Source: Aquisphaera giovannonii
GTDB taxonomy: Bacteria; Planctomycetota; Planctomycetia; Isosphaerales; Isosphaeraceae
Assembly: GCF_008087625.1 (NCBI RefSeq)
Contig: NZ_CP042997.1
Span: 9,052,001 to 9,116,000, forward strand
Reading direction: 5' to 3'
DNA: 64,000 nucleotides
Of the stretch, positions 46,514-56,006 are shown in pieces; the stretch's first letter is position 1; every line of letters starts with the position of its first letter. The position numbers and the translations under genes were made by a program. The notes beneath the pieces are model-generated. The model was not told where the DNA came from and searched no databases. It saw only the letters and a program-made list of their open reading frames with translations.

Positions 46514-47863
46514 ATGAGCGGACTGGACGAAGCCCTGAATCACGCCGAGATTTGCGCCCGGGAGACTCGACGGCTGGTGATCGAGGCGGGTGCCCGCCAT
46601 CGCGCCGCGGAGGCCTTCGCCGGATTGTTCGCCGGGGAGCAGGCCGTCGTGGTGGCCGACGAGCGGACGTTCGAGGCGGCCGGGCGGGAGGTCTTCGAGG
46701 GTTTTCGACGGGCGGGGCGGCCGGCATCCGGGCCGGTCCTCTTCCCGCCGGACATCGTCGCCGAGGACGCACGGGTCCTGGAGTTGCAATCCGCACTCGA
46801 AGGCTTGCCCGGAATCCCGGTCGTCGTCGGCTCGGGGACGCTGAACGACCTGACGAAGCTGGCGTCGCATCGGCTGGGCCGGCCGTACATGGTCGTCGCC
46901 ACGGCGGCCTCGATGGACGGCTACACGGCCTTCGGGGCCTCGATCCTGCACGAGGGGTCGAAGCAGACGTTCGCGTGCCCGGCGCCGGTCGCGGTCCTGG
47001 CCGACCTCGACGTGATCGCCCGGGCCCCCCGGGAGATGAACGCCGCCGGCTACGCCGACCTGCTGGCCAAGAACGTGGCCGGGGCGGACTGGATCCTCGC
47101 CGACGCGGCCGGCGTGGAGCCCATCGACGGCCGGGTCTGGGAGATGGTCCACGGCCCTTTCCGCTCGTGGGTCGAGTCGCCGGCCGGGATCGCCCGCGGC
47201 GAGCCCCCCGCGCTGGGGCGACTGGTGCTCGGGCTGATGACGACGGGGTTGGCGATGCAGGAGGCCCGCTCCAGCCGCCCGGCCTCCGGGGCGGAGCACC
47301 AGTTCAGCCACCTCTGGGACATGCAGCACCACATCCACGGCGGATCGGCGCCGTCCCACGGCTTCAAGGTGGGCATCGGCACCCTCGCCTCCCTGGCCCT
47401 CCACGAGGACCTCCTCGGCCGCGACCTCCAGGACCTGGACGTTGACCGGGCCGTCGGCCGATGGCCGACCCTCGGTCAGATTGAGGAGCGGATCGGGGTC
47501 GTGCTCGGCACCGGTTCGCTGGGGGCGAAGGCCGTCGAGGAGGCCCGCGCGAAGTATCCGACGCGGGAGCAGCTCCGTTCCCAGCTCGCCTCCGCGTGCA
47601 ACGGCTGGCCCGCGTCGAGGGCACGGCTGGCTCGGCACCTGATCCCCGCCCGCGACGCGCGCGACATGCTGCGGGCCGCGGGCTGCCCGACGGAGCCGGA
47701 GCAGATCGGCATCGACCGCGACCGCCTGCGGGCGAGCTTCGAACAGGCATCGTACATCCGCCGCCGCTTCACGATCCTCGACCTGATGCAGCGGCTGAAT
47801 CTCATGGCCCCGGCCATGGAGCGGCTCTTCGGCCCCGAGGGGGCCTGGCCCGTCCAGGACTGA
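46514..47863 (+). CDS. sn-glycerol-1-phosphate dehydrogenase (AraM/EgsA family)
   Basis: The 449-residue protein matches AraM/EgsA-type dehydrogenases of the iron-alcohol-dehydrogenase superfamily: NAD-binding GSGTLNDLTKLASHRLGRPYMVVATAASMDGY, a metal region with SGAEHQFSHLWDM (His), and SAPSHGFKVGIGT (His). These enzymes reduce dihydroxyacetone phosphate to sn-glycerol-1-phosphate, the stereochemistry of archaeal lipids. The C-terminus is longer than usual. The ATG at 46514 has an AGGAGG site; earlier frame is not coding. No neighbouring lipid gene helps interpret the role. A branching-type enzyme gene follows. Confidence 0.87.
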   Translation: MSGLDEALNHAEICARETRRLVIEAGARHRAAEAFAGLFAGEQAVVVADERTFEAAGREVFEGFRRAGRPASGPVLFPPDIVAEDARVLELQSALEGLPGIPVVVGSGTLNDLTKLASHRLGRPYMVVATAASMDGYTAFGASILHEGSKQTFACPAPVAVLADLDVIARAPREMNAAGYADLLAKNVAGADWILADAAGVEPIDGRVWEMVHGPFRSWVESPAGIARGEPPALGRLVLGLMTTGLAMQEARSSRPASGAEHQFSHLWDMQHHIHGGSAPSHGFKVGIGTLASLALHEDLLGRDLQDLDVDRAVGRWPTLGQIEERIGVVLGTGSLGAKAVEEARAKYPTREQLRSQLASACNGWPASRARLARHLIPARDARDMLRAAGCPTEPEQIGIDRDRLRASFEQASYIRRRFTILDLMQRLNLMAPAMERLFGPEGAWPVQD

Positions 47864-47971
47864 TGCGAAGCGGAGGACGGTCCGTTTCGGTCGCGAGGCG
47901 ACAATCCGGATCATTCGCAGCGGAGCCGCCCCCGATCGGGGCAGGCCCGGGATCCCGGTCCGGAGACAGCC

Positions 47972-49885
47972 ATGCCCGCCTCGCTCGACCACGTCACCCC
48001 GGCAACCCCGATGGGCGCCACCCTGATCGCCGACGGCGCGACATTCCGCGTCTGGGCCCCCAAGGCCCTGGAGGTGTACGTGCTCGGCGACTTCAACGGG
48101 CGAGTGGCCGACGACTCGAGCCTCCTGACGGAGGACGAGGCGGGCCACTGGAGGGGCTTCTTCCCGGGCGCCAGGGACCGGCATCGGTACATCTTCCACA
48201 TCGTCGGGACGGGCAGCACGGGGCGGAAGCGCGACCCGTACGCCCGCGAGCTGGAGACGCCGTTCCCCGGCGAATGCGTCATCCGGAAGCCCGACTTCCC
48301 CTGGCATGACACCGGGTTCGTCACGCCGCAATTCCACAACTTCGTGATCTATCAGCTCCACGTGGGCACGTTCTACACGCCCAATCGCCCGCGCAAGAAC
48401 GGGACCTTCCTGGACGTCGCGAGGAAGATCCCGCACCTCGCGGGGCTGGGGGTGACGGTGCTCCAGCTGCTGCCGATCCAGGAGTTCATGACCACGTTCA
48501 GCCTCGGATACAACGGGACGGACTACTACTCGCCCGAGATGGATTTCGCCGTCGAGGATGGCGACCTCGCGCCCTACCTGGATGAGGCGAACCGGCTCCT
48601 GGATGACCGGGGGCTGGCCCGCTATCGCGCCCAGGACCTCCGGGGCGAGATGAACCAGCTCAAGGCGCTGATCGACCTCTGCCACGTCCACGGCCTGGCG
48701 GTCATCCTGGACGTCGTGTACAACCACGCCGGCGGCAGCTTCGGCGACGAGAGCCTGCTCTTCTTCGACAGGCAGCCGGAGTCGGGGGGCAAGAAGGCGA
48801 ACTCCCTCTACTTCAACGGGAAGGACCACGCCGGCGGCGAGGTCTTCGACTTCGGCAAGCCCGAGGTCCGGGACTTCCTGATCCGGAATGCCAAGTTCTT
48901 CCTGGACGAGTATCGCGTCGACGGCTTCCGCTACGACCAGGTCAGCGTCATCGATCACGACGGGGCGCCGGACGGCTGGCGGTTCTGCCAGGACCTGACC
49001 TCGACGCTCCGGTTCCTCCGCCCCTCCGCGATCAACCACGCGGAATATTGGAACGTGAACCCCTGGGTCGTGAAGCCCGTCCCCGAGGGGGCCGGCTTCG
49101 ACACGACCCTGACCGACGGGCTGCGCAACGCGATCCGCGACGTCATCGGCAACGCCGCGCAGCCGGACGAACGGCCGCTGAACATGACCGCGCTCGCCGG
49201 GAGCATGTGGCCGGACGGCTTCCCCCAGTCATGGCAATTCGTGCAGGGCCCGGAGAATCACGACCTGGTCCTCCAGGGCCGGCAGCAGCGCGTCGCCCGC
49301 CTGGGTGACTTCAACGACCCGCGATCCTGGTACGGGCGCAGTCGGGCACGGGTGGCGACCGGCATCAGCCTCACGGCCCCCGGCATCCCCATGCTGTTCA
49401 TGGGGCAGGAATTCCTGGAAGACAAGCAGTGGTCGGACAACGTGGACGATTTCCCGTTCCTGCTGCTCCACTGGGCGGGGGTCGAGGGCGGGGACAAGCA
49501 GATGCTCGATCACATCCGGTTCACCCGCGAGCTGATCGGGCTCCGCTGGCGACAGCCGGCCCTGCGGGGCCAGGGGTTCCGGCCCGTGCACATGCACGAC
49601 CAGAACCGGGTCCTCGCCTTCCACCGCTGGGTGCCCGGCGAGGGGCATGACGTCCTGGTCGTCGTGCACCTCTCGACCTTCAACCGTTTCGATTATCGCA
49701 TCGGGTTCCCCGGCGGCGAGTGGCGAGAGGTCTTCAACAGCGACGTCTACGAGAACTGGGTCAATCCGAACGTCGTCGGCAACGGCGGCCGCGTCCTTGC
49801 AGACGGGATCCCGATGCACGGGTTCGACTCCTCGGCGTCGCTCGCCCTGCCGGCCAACAGCATCCTTGTGTTCGCCAGGGGCTGA
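47972..49885 (+). CDS. GH13 alpha-amylase family enzyme, branching-enzyme-like (CBM48 + catalytic barrel)
   Basis: The 637-residue protein has an N-terminal CBM48 (GATFRVWAPKALEVYVLGDFNGR) and a GH13 barrel. The nucleophile Asp322 in DGFRYDQVS, the acid/base Glu358 in NHAEYW and Asp431 in PENHD are present, as is the region VYNHAGG. The overall shape fits 1,4-alpha-glucan branching enzyme or a related glycosyltransferase of glycogen metabolism. It lacks a signal peptide, so it acts in the cytoplasm. It stands 108 bases after the G1P dehydrogenase, possibly with its own promoter. Confidence 0.85.
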   Translation: MPASLDHVTPATPMGATLIADGATFRVWAPKALEVYVLGDFNGRVADDSSLLTEDEAGHWRGFFPGARDRHRYIFHIVGTGSTGRKRDPYARELETPFPGECVIRKPDFPWHDTGFVTPQFHNFVIYQLHVGTFYTPNRPRKNGTFLDVARKIPHLAGLGVTVLQLLPIQEFMTTFSLGYNGTDYYSPEMDFAVEDGDLAPYLDEANRLLDDRGLARYRAQDLRGEMNQLKALIDLCHVHGLAVILDVVYNHAGGSFGDESLLFFDRQPESGGKKANSLYFNGKDHAGGEVFDFGKPEVRDFLIRNAKFFLDEYRVDGFRYDQVSVIDHDGAPDGWRFCQDLTSTLRFLRPSAINHAEYWNVNPWVVKPVPEGAGFDTTLTDGLRNAIRDVIGNAAQPDERPLNMTALAGSMWPDGFPQSWQFVQGPENHDLVLQGRQQRVARLGDFNDPRSWYGRSRARVATGISLTAPGIPMLFMGQEFLEDKQWSDNVDDFPFLLLHWAGVEGGDKQMLDHIRFTRELIGLRWRQPALRGQGFRPVHMHDQNRVLAFHRWVPGEGHDVLVVVHLSTFNRFDYRIGFPGGEWREVFNSDVYENWVNPNVVGNGGRVLADGIPMHGFDSSASLALPANSILVFARG

Positions 49886-50228
49886 TCCCCCCGGATCGCA
49901 CGGCCCGGCTGTCGTCGGTCGTCTTCCGGGGAGTCCGCTTGCAGCCGGTAGCCGGCACCGCTGGGCTTCCGGGCGATCCAGGCCCTGGAGGCGATGTTGT
50001 TGCGGGTGTCCCTCGTCCCGCGAATCACGGCCCTTGCTGTCCCCGTCCTCATGCCGGTCGCCCGGGGCCACACCCGGGCCGCCGTCGCCCGGGGTGTCGG
50101 CCACGCCATTCGGCGTGATCGCAGCGTGAATCCCGGGGCCGACCAGGTGCCCCTCCCGCGGCCTCCGCGGGTCGTCGTGGCCATGAATCGCCCCCCGGGG
50201 AGGGCCCGGGGATCCGCCGCCCGCCCGT
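49886..50228. other. 343-bp convergent intergenic region
   Basis: The region lies between the GH13 gene and a reverse-strand gene, both of which end here. It holds no convincing gene. No inverted repeat of note was spotted. A terminator would be expected but I cannot point to one. Confidence 0.45.
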
Positions 50229-51890
50229 TCACCTCACGGGCTTCCCGGTGCTCGCCTTGTACCGGGGCAGCGCCAGCACGCGGGAGGTGGGGACGGCGAG
50301 GAACTTGCCACCGACGACGAGGAAGCGGCCCGCGTCGGGGCTCCAATGGATCGCGGTGTACTCGCGGTCGTCGAAGAGCGCGGGGTCGATGTGGATGAAG
50401 GAGCCGTCGGCCGGGAAGTACAGCTTGGCCGCGTCGCCGTCGTCGTTGTTCCCCTCCTTCAGCAGCAGGCTGCCGGAGGGCCCGACGCCGATTGTCATGA
50501 TGTTCTTCCAGCCCTTCGCATGCGCGACCGGCCCGACGCCCCGGTGGACCTCGAACAGCCGCCGATCGGAGAGGTAGAAGAAACCGTCGCGGCCGGCCGG
50601 CGCGCAGGTCCAGTTGCTCTCCGGCTGGCGTGCCCCCATCGCGAACGTCTTCTCGAAGGCGTCGCCCCGACGCTCGTAGCCGTCGCCGTCCCAGATGATC
50701 ACGTCGCCGCCGTCGGCGAGCGGGACCGTCCCGATCACCGGTTCCTGGACCGATCCGCGGAGCGAGGACGGCCGGGCGGCGGCGGCGGGCAGCCCCGGGA
50801 TGGATTTCCAGGCCTCGCCCTCCAGCCACACGGGGGGGGCCAGCGGGTCGCCCGCCTTGCAATCCCACCGCTTCGACAGGAAGACCACGGGCGTCTCGCC
50901 CGCGAAGCCGCACCCGGACGCCTCCCGCTCCGCGCCGTCGAGGACGACGGGGGGGAGCGGCTCCGGCTTCCCCGCCAGGTCCGCGTAGAGGCGCGGGCGG
51001 AAGACGCGCGGCCGGGCCTTCGGGTCGACCGCCGAGAGGAGCAGCCAGCGTCCCTCGCGTGATCGCGCGAGGGACGCCGCGAAATCGCCCACGCGGTGCT
51101 CCTGGCGAGGCGGCCAGGTGCCCAGGTCCCAGACGTTCGTGCCGAGCGGATCGTAGTCCGTCGAGACGAGCCTCTCGTCGATGATCTGCGTCCAGAGCGT
51201 GGCGACGTGCCCGCCCAGCGGTGCCATCTCGACCTCGCGGCTGGCGGCCCCCGGCTCGTTGCCGAGGTAGGCGGCGATCATGAGCGCCGGGTCGCCGGGG
51301 AACTGGCCGGCCATCGGGATGGCCAGGTCGGTGGCCTCCCAGTAGGCGAGCCCCTTCGCCGCGGCCGCGCGGAGGATGCCGAGGAGCCCCCGGAAGTCCC
51401 GCTGCCGCCCCTTGGTGAAGGCGGCGACGCGGCCCTCGACCCAGGCCAGCACCTCCTTCACGCGGTCGGCCGGGACGTAGACCCCGGTGGAGAAGTTCCC
51501 CGAGAACCATGTCGGGAAGCGGCCGTGTAGCTCCGGGTGTTGCGCGACGACCTCCGCGAAGAGCGGCTCCGGCGAGGAGGCGAGTTCGGCCGGGAATTCG
51601 ACCGCGACCTCGTCTTCCTGCCTGTCCCAGAGCGACAGCGCGAACCCGCGCTCGTACTGGTGGGGCAGCGAGCACGCGCTGAACATCACGGCGAGCTGGC
51701 AGACCAGCGACGCCGCCTCGCGGGGATCGTCCCCCGCCAGGGCCTCGCGGGCCTTCGCCCAGAGCTCCGCCGCGTCGGGCATCACCCGGTCCAGGGCCGT
51801 CCGCTTGCGGGACCGGCCGAGCAGGCGGGGGACGAACTCGTCGCGGATCGCCGCCTCGTCGACGAGGTGGAGGGTGCAGTCGTAGCCCAT
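50229..51890 (-). CDS. Hypothetical protein of 553 residues
   Basis: The protein begins GYDCTLHLVDEAAIRDEFV, a start seen in uncharacterised planctomycete and myxobacterial proteins. The N-terminal ~220 residues are helical and hydrophilic (for example AVMFSACSLPHQYERGFALSLWD). The C-terminal half (about 250-553) looks like a beta-propeller or repeated beta strands (VGDFAASLARSREGRWLLLSAV, NIMTIGVGPSGSLLLKEG). There is no signal peptide. I assign no function. It precedes the fructan operon on the same strand (40-base gap to the GH32 gene's end). Confidence 0.7.
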   Translation of the reverse strand: MGYDCTLHLVDEAAIRDEFVPRLLGRSRKRTALDRVMPDAAELWAKAREALAGDDPREAASLVCQLAVMFSACSLPHQYERGFALSLWDRQEDEVAVEFPAELASSPEPLFAEVVAQHPELHGRFPTWFSGNFSTGVYVPADRVKEVLAWVEGRVAAFTKGRQRDFRGLLGILRAAAAKGLAYWEATDLAIPMAGQFPGDPALMIAAYLGNEPGAASREVEMAPLGGHVATLWTQIIDERLVSTDYDPLGTNVWDLGTWPPRQEHRVGDFAASLARSREGRWLLLSAVDPKARPRVFRPRLYADLAGKPEPLPPVVLDGAEREASGCGFAGETPVVFLSKRWDCKAGDPLAPPVWLEGEAWKSIPGLPAAAARPSSLRGSVQEPVIGTVPLADGGDVIIWDGDGYERRGDAFEKTFAMGARQPESNWTCAPAGRDGFFYLSDRRLFEVHRGVGPVAHAKGWKNIMTIGVGPSGSLLLKEGNNDDGDAAKLYFPADGSFIHIDPALFDDREYTAIHWSPDAGRFLVVGGKFLAVPTSRVLALPRYKASTGKPVR

Positions 51891-51929
51891 CGATGTTTCT
51901 CCGGGAGTATGATCGCGACCGCGGCGTCC

Positions 51930-53474
51930 TCAGGGCCGGAGCGGCCACGCGGACAGGGACTCCAGCCGGGCGGTGCCGCCGGTGGCGAAGAGGCTGACGC
52001 CGCGGCTGTCCGGGCGGGGGAAGATCTGGTCGGTCATCGCCACGGCCCCCCCGTCGGCGAAGACCTCGACGGACGTGGCATCGATCAGGGCGTACACGAA
52101 CAGGACGTCGTCCGCGGCCCCCGCCGGGAGCTTCGCGGCGTGGCGGCCGGGGAAATCGCGGCTGAACGCGACCTTCCCGGATCGCGTCCGGTCGACGAAG
52201 AGCTCGCCGGACTTCCGGTCGAAGCCGATCACCGTCTCCTCACCCTCGCCCGTGCGCACCTTGAGCCCGACCGTCGCACAATCGCCCGGGCGGAAGGCGG
52301 CCGCGACCTCGAGGGCCGTGCCTTCGACGCCCTCGCCGCCGAGCGGGATGTCCCCCGGCGGGATGGGGCGAGGGCCGAGCTTCATCTCGCGGCCCCGCAG
52401 CGACCTCAGCGATTCGGCGGGGAGCTGCACCAGCCGGTGGCCGTCGCGGGTCCTGCGGAGCCTGACGCGCCGCGGCGCGGTCATGGCCCCCCGCCACGGC
52501 GAGGTCGGGATGTCATTGGCATATTGCCAGTTGTTCATCCAGCCGATCCAGGTGGGATCCTCGCCGGGGGCGTCGTTCCAGGCCTGGGCGGCGTAGAAGT
52601 CCTTGCCGCCGTCGATCCAGAGCGGGGGCGCATCGGGCTTGCGCTCGGGGCGGAACTCCTTGCCGTCGAATTCCCCGACGAAATACTGCCCCCCCGAGCC
52701 GCCATTCGGCGCCCCCGGGTTCACGTCCACCTTGAGGACCCACTGCCACATCCGGGTCGCCCGCTCGACGCGGGCCGAGAAGAGCTCCGGGCATTCCCAG
52801 ACGCCGCCCGTCGCCCCGGCCGGGCCGAAGTCGCTCAACTTCTCCCAGGATTTCAGGTCCTTCGACCCCCAGAGGCGGACCTTGTGCTGGTCGGCCAGCA
52901 CCGTGGCCATGATCCACCGCCCGGTGCCGTGGTGATAGAAGACCTTCGGGTCGCGGAACTCCTTCGACCCGATGTCGAGCACCGGGTTCTTCGCGTACAT
53001 CGTCCAGGTCCGGCCGCGGTCCGTGCTATAGGCCAGGTTCTGGGTCTGCTTGCCGAGGCCGTCGCCGGTGAAGATCGCCACCATCGGCGGCATGGCGCCC
53101 CGGCCGAAACCCGAGGTGTTCGTCGAATCCAGGACGGCGCTGCCGGAGAACGCCATGATCCCGCCGGACTCCCGCAGGGCGATGGGCAGGTGCTGCCAGC
53201 GGACCAGGTCACGGCTCACGGCGTGGCCCCAGCTCATGTGCCCCCACCGATCGCCCTCGGGGTTGTGCTGGTAGAACAGGTGGTACTCGCCGTCGGCGAC
53301 GACGAGGCCGTTCGGGTCGTTGATGAAGTTCCGCTCCGCCGTGAAGTGATACAGCGGGCGGACCGGCCCGGGCTCCTCGGCCGCGGCGAGGTTGGCCGGG
53401 CCGATCGCGATCGCGAGCAGCGAGAGGGCCGTCGACACGCGGCCGCGGACGGGGTGTGTGGCCACCAGGTGCAT
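51930..53474 (-). CDS. Secreted glycoside hydrolase family 32 (levanase/inulinase/invertase-like)
   Basis: The 514-residue protein has a signal peptide (about 1-30, ending LAAAEEP) and a five-bladed propeller with the GH32 motifs: nucleophile Asp in NFINDPNGL, transition-state stabiliser in EFRDPKVF, and acid/base Glu in WECPELF. A C-terminal beta-sandwich follows (VYALIDATSVEVFADGGAVAMTD). It cleaves terminal or internal beta-fructosyl bonds outside the cytoplasm. A long frame runs upstream but begins inside the porter gene in another frame; the ATG at 53474 with GGAGAG is chosen. The operon also has a fructokinase and sugar porter. Confidence 0.92.
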   Translation of the reverse strand: MHLVATHPVRGRVSTALSLLAIAIGPANLAAAEEPGPVRPLYHFTAERNFINDPNGLVVADGEYHLFYQHNPEGDRWGHMSWGHAVSRDLVRWQHLPIALRESGGIMAFSGSAVLDSTNTSGFGRGAMPPMVAIFTGDGLGKQTQNLAYSTDRGRTWTMYAKNPVLDIGSKEFRDPKVFYHHGTGRWIMATVLADQHKVRLWGSKDLKSWEKLSDFGPAGATGGVWECPELFSARVERATRMWQWVLKVDVNPGAPNGGSGGQYFVGEFDGKEFRPERKPDAPPLWIDGGKDFYAAQAWNDAPGEDPTWIGWMNNWQYANDIPTSPWRGAMTAPRRVRLRRTRDGHRLVQLPAESLRSLRGREMKLGPRPIPPGDIPLGGEGVEGTALEVAAAFRPGDCATVGLKVRTGEGEETVIGFDRKSGELFVDRTRSGKVAFSRDFPGRHAAKLPAGAADDVLFVYALIDATSVEVFADGGAVAMTDQIFPRPDSRGVSLFATGGTARLESLSAWPLRP

Positions 53475-53521
53475 CGCGTCTCTCCGCGCCTGCGATCGGC
53501 CGCGAATCGGCCGGCCCATGC

Positions 53522-54925
53522 TCACTCGATGCCCAGCCGCTTCTGCATCTCCTCGAGCGGCACGCCCTTGGTCTCCGGCATGATGGTCAGCACCCAGAGG
53601 AGTTGGAGGACCATCATCGCCGCGTAGAAGGCGAAGGTGTTGCCGGGGCCGAAACGCTCGTTGATGATCGGGAAGGTCCAGGAGATCGCCGCGGCCATCA
53701 CCCAGTGCGTCGTGCTCCCGAGCGCCTGGCCGTCGGCGCGGACGCGATTGGGGAAGATCTCGCTGATGAAGACCCAGATCACCGCGCCCTGGCCGAACCC
53801 GTGCGCCGCGATGAAGAGGAGCAGCCCCCCGAGCACGATCGCGCCGCCCGCGGGCGTGAAGTTCGCCCCGTAGGTGTAGAACGCCCAGGCCGTGACGCTC
53901 AGGCCCAGGATGTAGCCGATCGACCCGACGAGCATGAGAGCCCGACGCCCCGCGCGGTCGATGACCGTCATCGCCAGCATCGTGAACACCATGTTCATGC
54001 CGCCGATCGCCACGGCCTGGAGGAGCGCGGTGTCCTTGCTGCCGCGGGCCATCTCGAAGATCTTGGGCGCGTAATAGAGGACCGCGTTGATCCCCGAGAG
54101 CTGGTTGAACATCGCGATCGCGACGGCCAGCATGACCGGGATCCGGTAGGCCGGCCGGAGCAGCGAATCCCCCTCCTTGTGATGCTCCGGATCGATCGAG
54201 GCGCGGATCTCGGCGACCTCCTGCTCCACGCCCCCGCCGTCCACGCCCAGCTTCAGCAGCGCGGCCCGGGCCTCGTCCTCCCGTCCCCGGCCGATCAGCC
54301 ACCGCGGGCTCTCCAGCGTGGGGACCATGAGGATCAGGAACGCGAGCGAGGGGGCCGCCAGCACCGCGAGCATCCAGCGCCACTCGTTCTCGCCCAGGCC
54401 CATCCGGGCGATCGCGTAATTGAGGAGCTGCGCCAGCAGGATGCCGAAGACGATGTTGAACTGCTGGACCGCGACGAGCCGCCCGCGGAACCGGGCGGGG
54501 GAGATCTCCGCGATGTACAGCGGCGAGACCACCGACGCCCCGCCCACCGCCACGCCGCCCCAGAACCGGAAGAAGAGGAACGAGTACCAGTCCCACGCCA
54601 GTGCCGTGCCCAGCGAGGTCACCAGGTAGAGGACGGCCAGGACGATCAGGGCCTTCTTCCGCCCCCAGATGTCGGCGGGGCGGCCGGCGACGATCGAGCC
54701 GACGATCGTGCCGATGAGGGCGATGGCGACCGTGAATCCCAGCGACCCCTCGGACAGCACGAAGACGCGTTTCAGGGAGTCGAGCGTTCCCGAGATCACC
54801 ACCGTGTCGTAGCCGAAGAGGAAGCCGCCGAGCGCGGCGATCAACGCGCTGGCGATCAGGGTGCTCGACATCGAGGCCCGCGCGGGGGGCGCGGTCGAGG
54901 CGGGTCCGGGCTGCGAGGCGTTCAA
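53522..54925 (-). CDS. MFS sugar porter
   Basis: The 467-residue protein is a 12-helix sugar porter: helix 1 GGFLFGYDTVVISG, GRPADIWGRKKAL, PLYIAEISPARFRGRL, PRWLIGRGRE, and the C-terminal PETKGVPLEEMQKRL. It would import the fructose or sucrose released by the GH32 enzyme. The start is TTG at 54925, set by a strong GGAGG site and overlapping the kinase stop (TTGA). The alternative ATG at 54871 has no ribosome site. Confidence 0.92.
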   Translation of the reverse strand: MNASQPGPASTAPPARASMSSTLIASALIAALGGFLFGYDTVVISGTLDSLKRVFVLSEGSLGFTVAIALIGTIVGSIVAGRPADIWGRKKALIVLAVLYLVTSLGTALAWDWYSFLFFRFWGGVAVGGASVVSPLYIAEISPARFRGRLVAVQQFNIVFGILLAQLLNYAIARMGLGENEWRWMLAVLAAPSLAFLILMVPTLESPRWLIGRGREDEARAALLKLGVDGGGVEQEVAEIRASIDPEHHKEGDSLLRPAYRIPVMLAVAIAMFNQLSGINAVLYYAPKIFEMARGSKDTALLQAVAIGGMNMVFTMLAMTVIDRAGRRALMLVGSIGYILGLSVTAWAFYTYGANFTPAGGAIVLGGLLLFIAAHGFGQGAVIWVFISEIFPNRVRADGQALGSTTHWVMAAAISWTFPIINERFGPGNTFAFYAAMMVLQLLWVLTIMPETKGVPLEEMQKRLGIE

Positions 54926-55827
54926 GGGCCAACCTCCGGGGAGGGCTTGGTGAGGATCTTCAGTTTGTCGGGCAGGGCGGGCGTCCCGCCGGGCTGCGAG
55001 CAGACGTAGGCGGCGACCTCGTTGGCGTGCTCGTTGATCGCGTCGAGCGGCCGGCCGGCGAGCGTGCCGACCACCAGGGCGGCCGTGAACGCGTCCCCCG
55101 CGCCCACCGTGTCGCGGACCGCGGCCGGGACGCCCGGGTGGTCCGACCACGACCCGCCGGCCATCAGAAGGCTCCCGCCCGGGCCGCGCGTGAGCGCCAC
55201 GAGCGACAGGCCGAAGCGGCCCGCCAGCGCCGCGATCGCCTCCCTCGTCCCCTCCGGGAGGCCGAACATCGCGGCGAGCTGCGGCAGCTCCTCGTCGTTG
55301 AGCTTCAGCGCGTTGGCCAGCCCGAGCGACTCCTCGATGATGGCCCTGTCGATGAACGGGGCGCGGAGGTTCACGTCGAAGATCCGCAGCGAGCCGGCCC
55401 GGGAGGCCCCGACCAGGGCCCGGATCGACGACCGCGACGGCTCGTCGCGTTGCGCCAGGCTGCCGAAGCAGAGCGCGTCGGCCGCCGCGGCCGCCTCGCG
55501 GGCCGGCCAGGCGACCTCGATCCGGTCCCACGCGACGCCGGCGCGGATCGTGTAGTGCGGAACCCCGGCGCCGTCCAGCGTCACGTCCACGGTCCCCGTC
55601 GGCGCCTCCGGGTCGACCTGGACCGCGTCCGTGGGCAGGCCCAGCGAGCGGAAGCGGTCGAGGACCTCCGCGCCGAGCGAGTCGTCGCCGATCCGCGTCA
55701 CCAGGCGAGCGTCGGCGCCGAGCGTCCGACACTGGAAGGTGAAGTTCGCCGGCGCCCCGCCGAGCTGCTTGCCGGAGGGGAGCATGTCCCAGAGCACCTC
55801 GCCCACGGCCAGGATCTTGTACGCCAT
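54922..55827 (-). CDS. PfkB family fructokinase-like carbohydrate kinase
   Basis: The 301-residue protein has the ribokinase-family motifs: GEVLWDMLPSGKQLGGAPANFTFQ at the start and DTVGAGDAFTAALVVG near the C-terminus, holding the catalytic Asp. It has the features of fructokinases that phosphorylate fructose in the cytoplasm. The neighbouring sugar porter and GH32 make fructose the likely substrate. The ATG at 55827 is preferred over the longer open frame. Confidence 0.9.
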   Translation of the reverse strand: MAYKILAVGEVLWDMLPSGKQLGGAPANFTFQCRTLGADARLVTRIGDDSLGAEVLDRFRSLGLPTDAVQVDPEAPTGTVDVTLDGAGVPHYTIRAGVAWDRIEVAWPAREAAAAADALCFGSLAQRDEPSRSSIRALVGASRAGSLRIFDVNLRAPFIDRAIIEESLGLANALKLNDEELPQLAAMFGLPEGTREAIAALAGRFGLSLVALTRGPGGSLLMAGGSWSDHPGVPAAVRDTVGAGDAFTAALVVGTLAGRPLDAINEHANEVAAYVCSQPGGTPALPDKLKILTKPSPEVGP

Positions 55828-56006
55828 GGTGATCCCCCGCCGACCTCGCACTCGACGCCAGCCGACCGCACGCCGCGACCCGCCGCGACGGACGCCCGGC
55901 ACCGGCTCACATCGCTGTTTGCTTATAGATGAGCCGATCGCCCCTCCGAGGCTAACGGCAATCTCATGCGGGGGCCAGGAGGTTCCGGCGAATTCATGCT
56001 CCCCCT

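Noticed and set aside
51930-54932. Apparent 1000-residue fusion of porter and GH32
   Set aside because: The upstream part is an out-of-frame reading of the porter gene; the true porter is in another frame. GH32 begins with a signal peptide at 53474.
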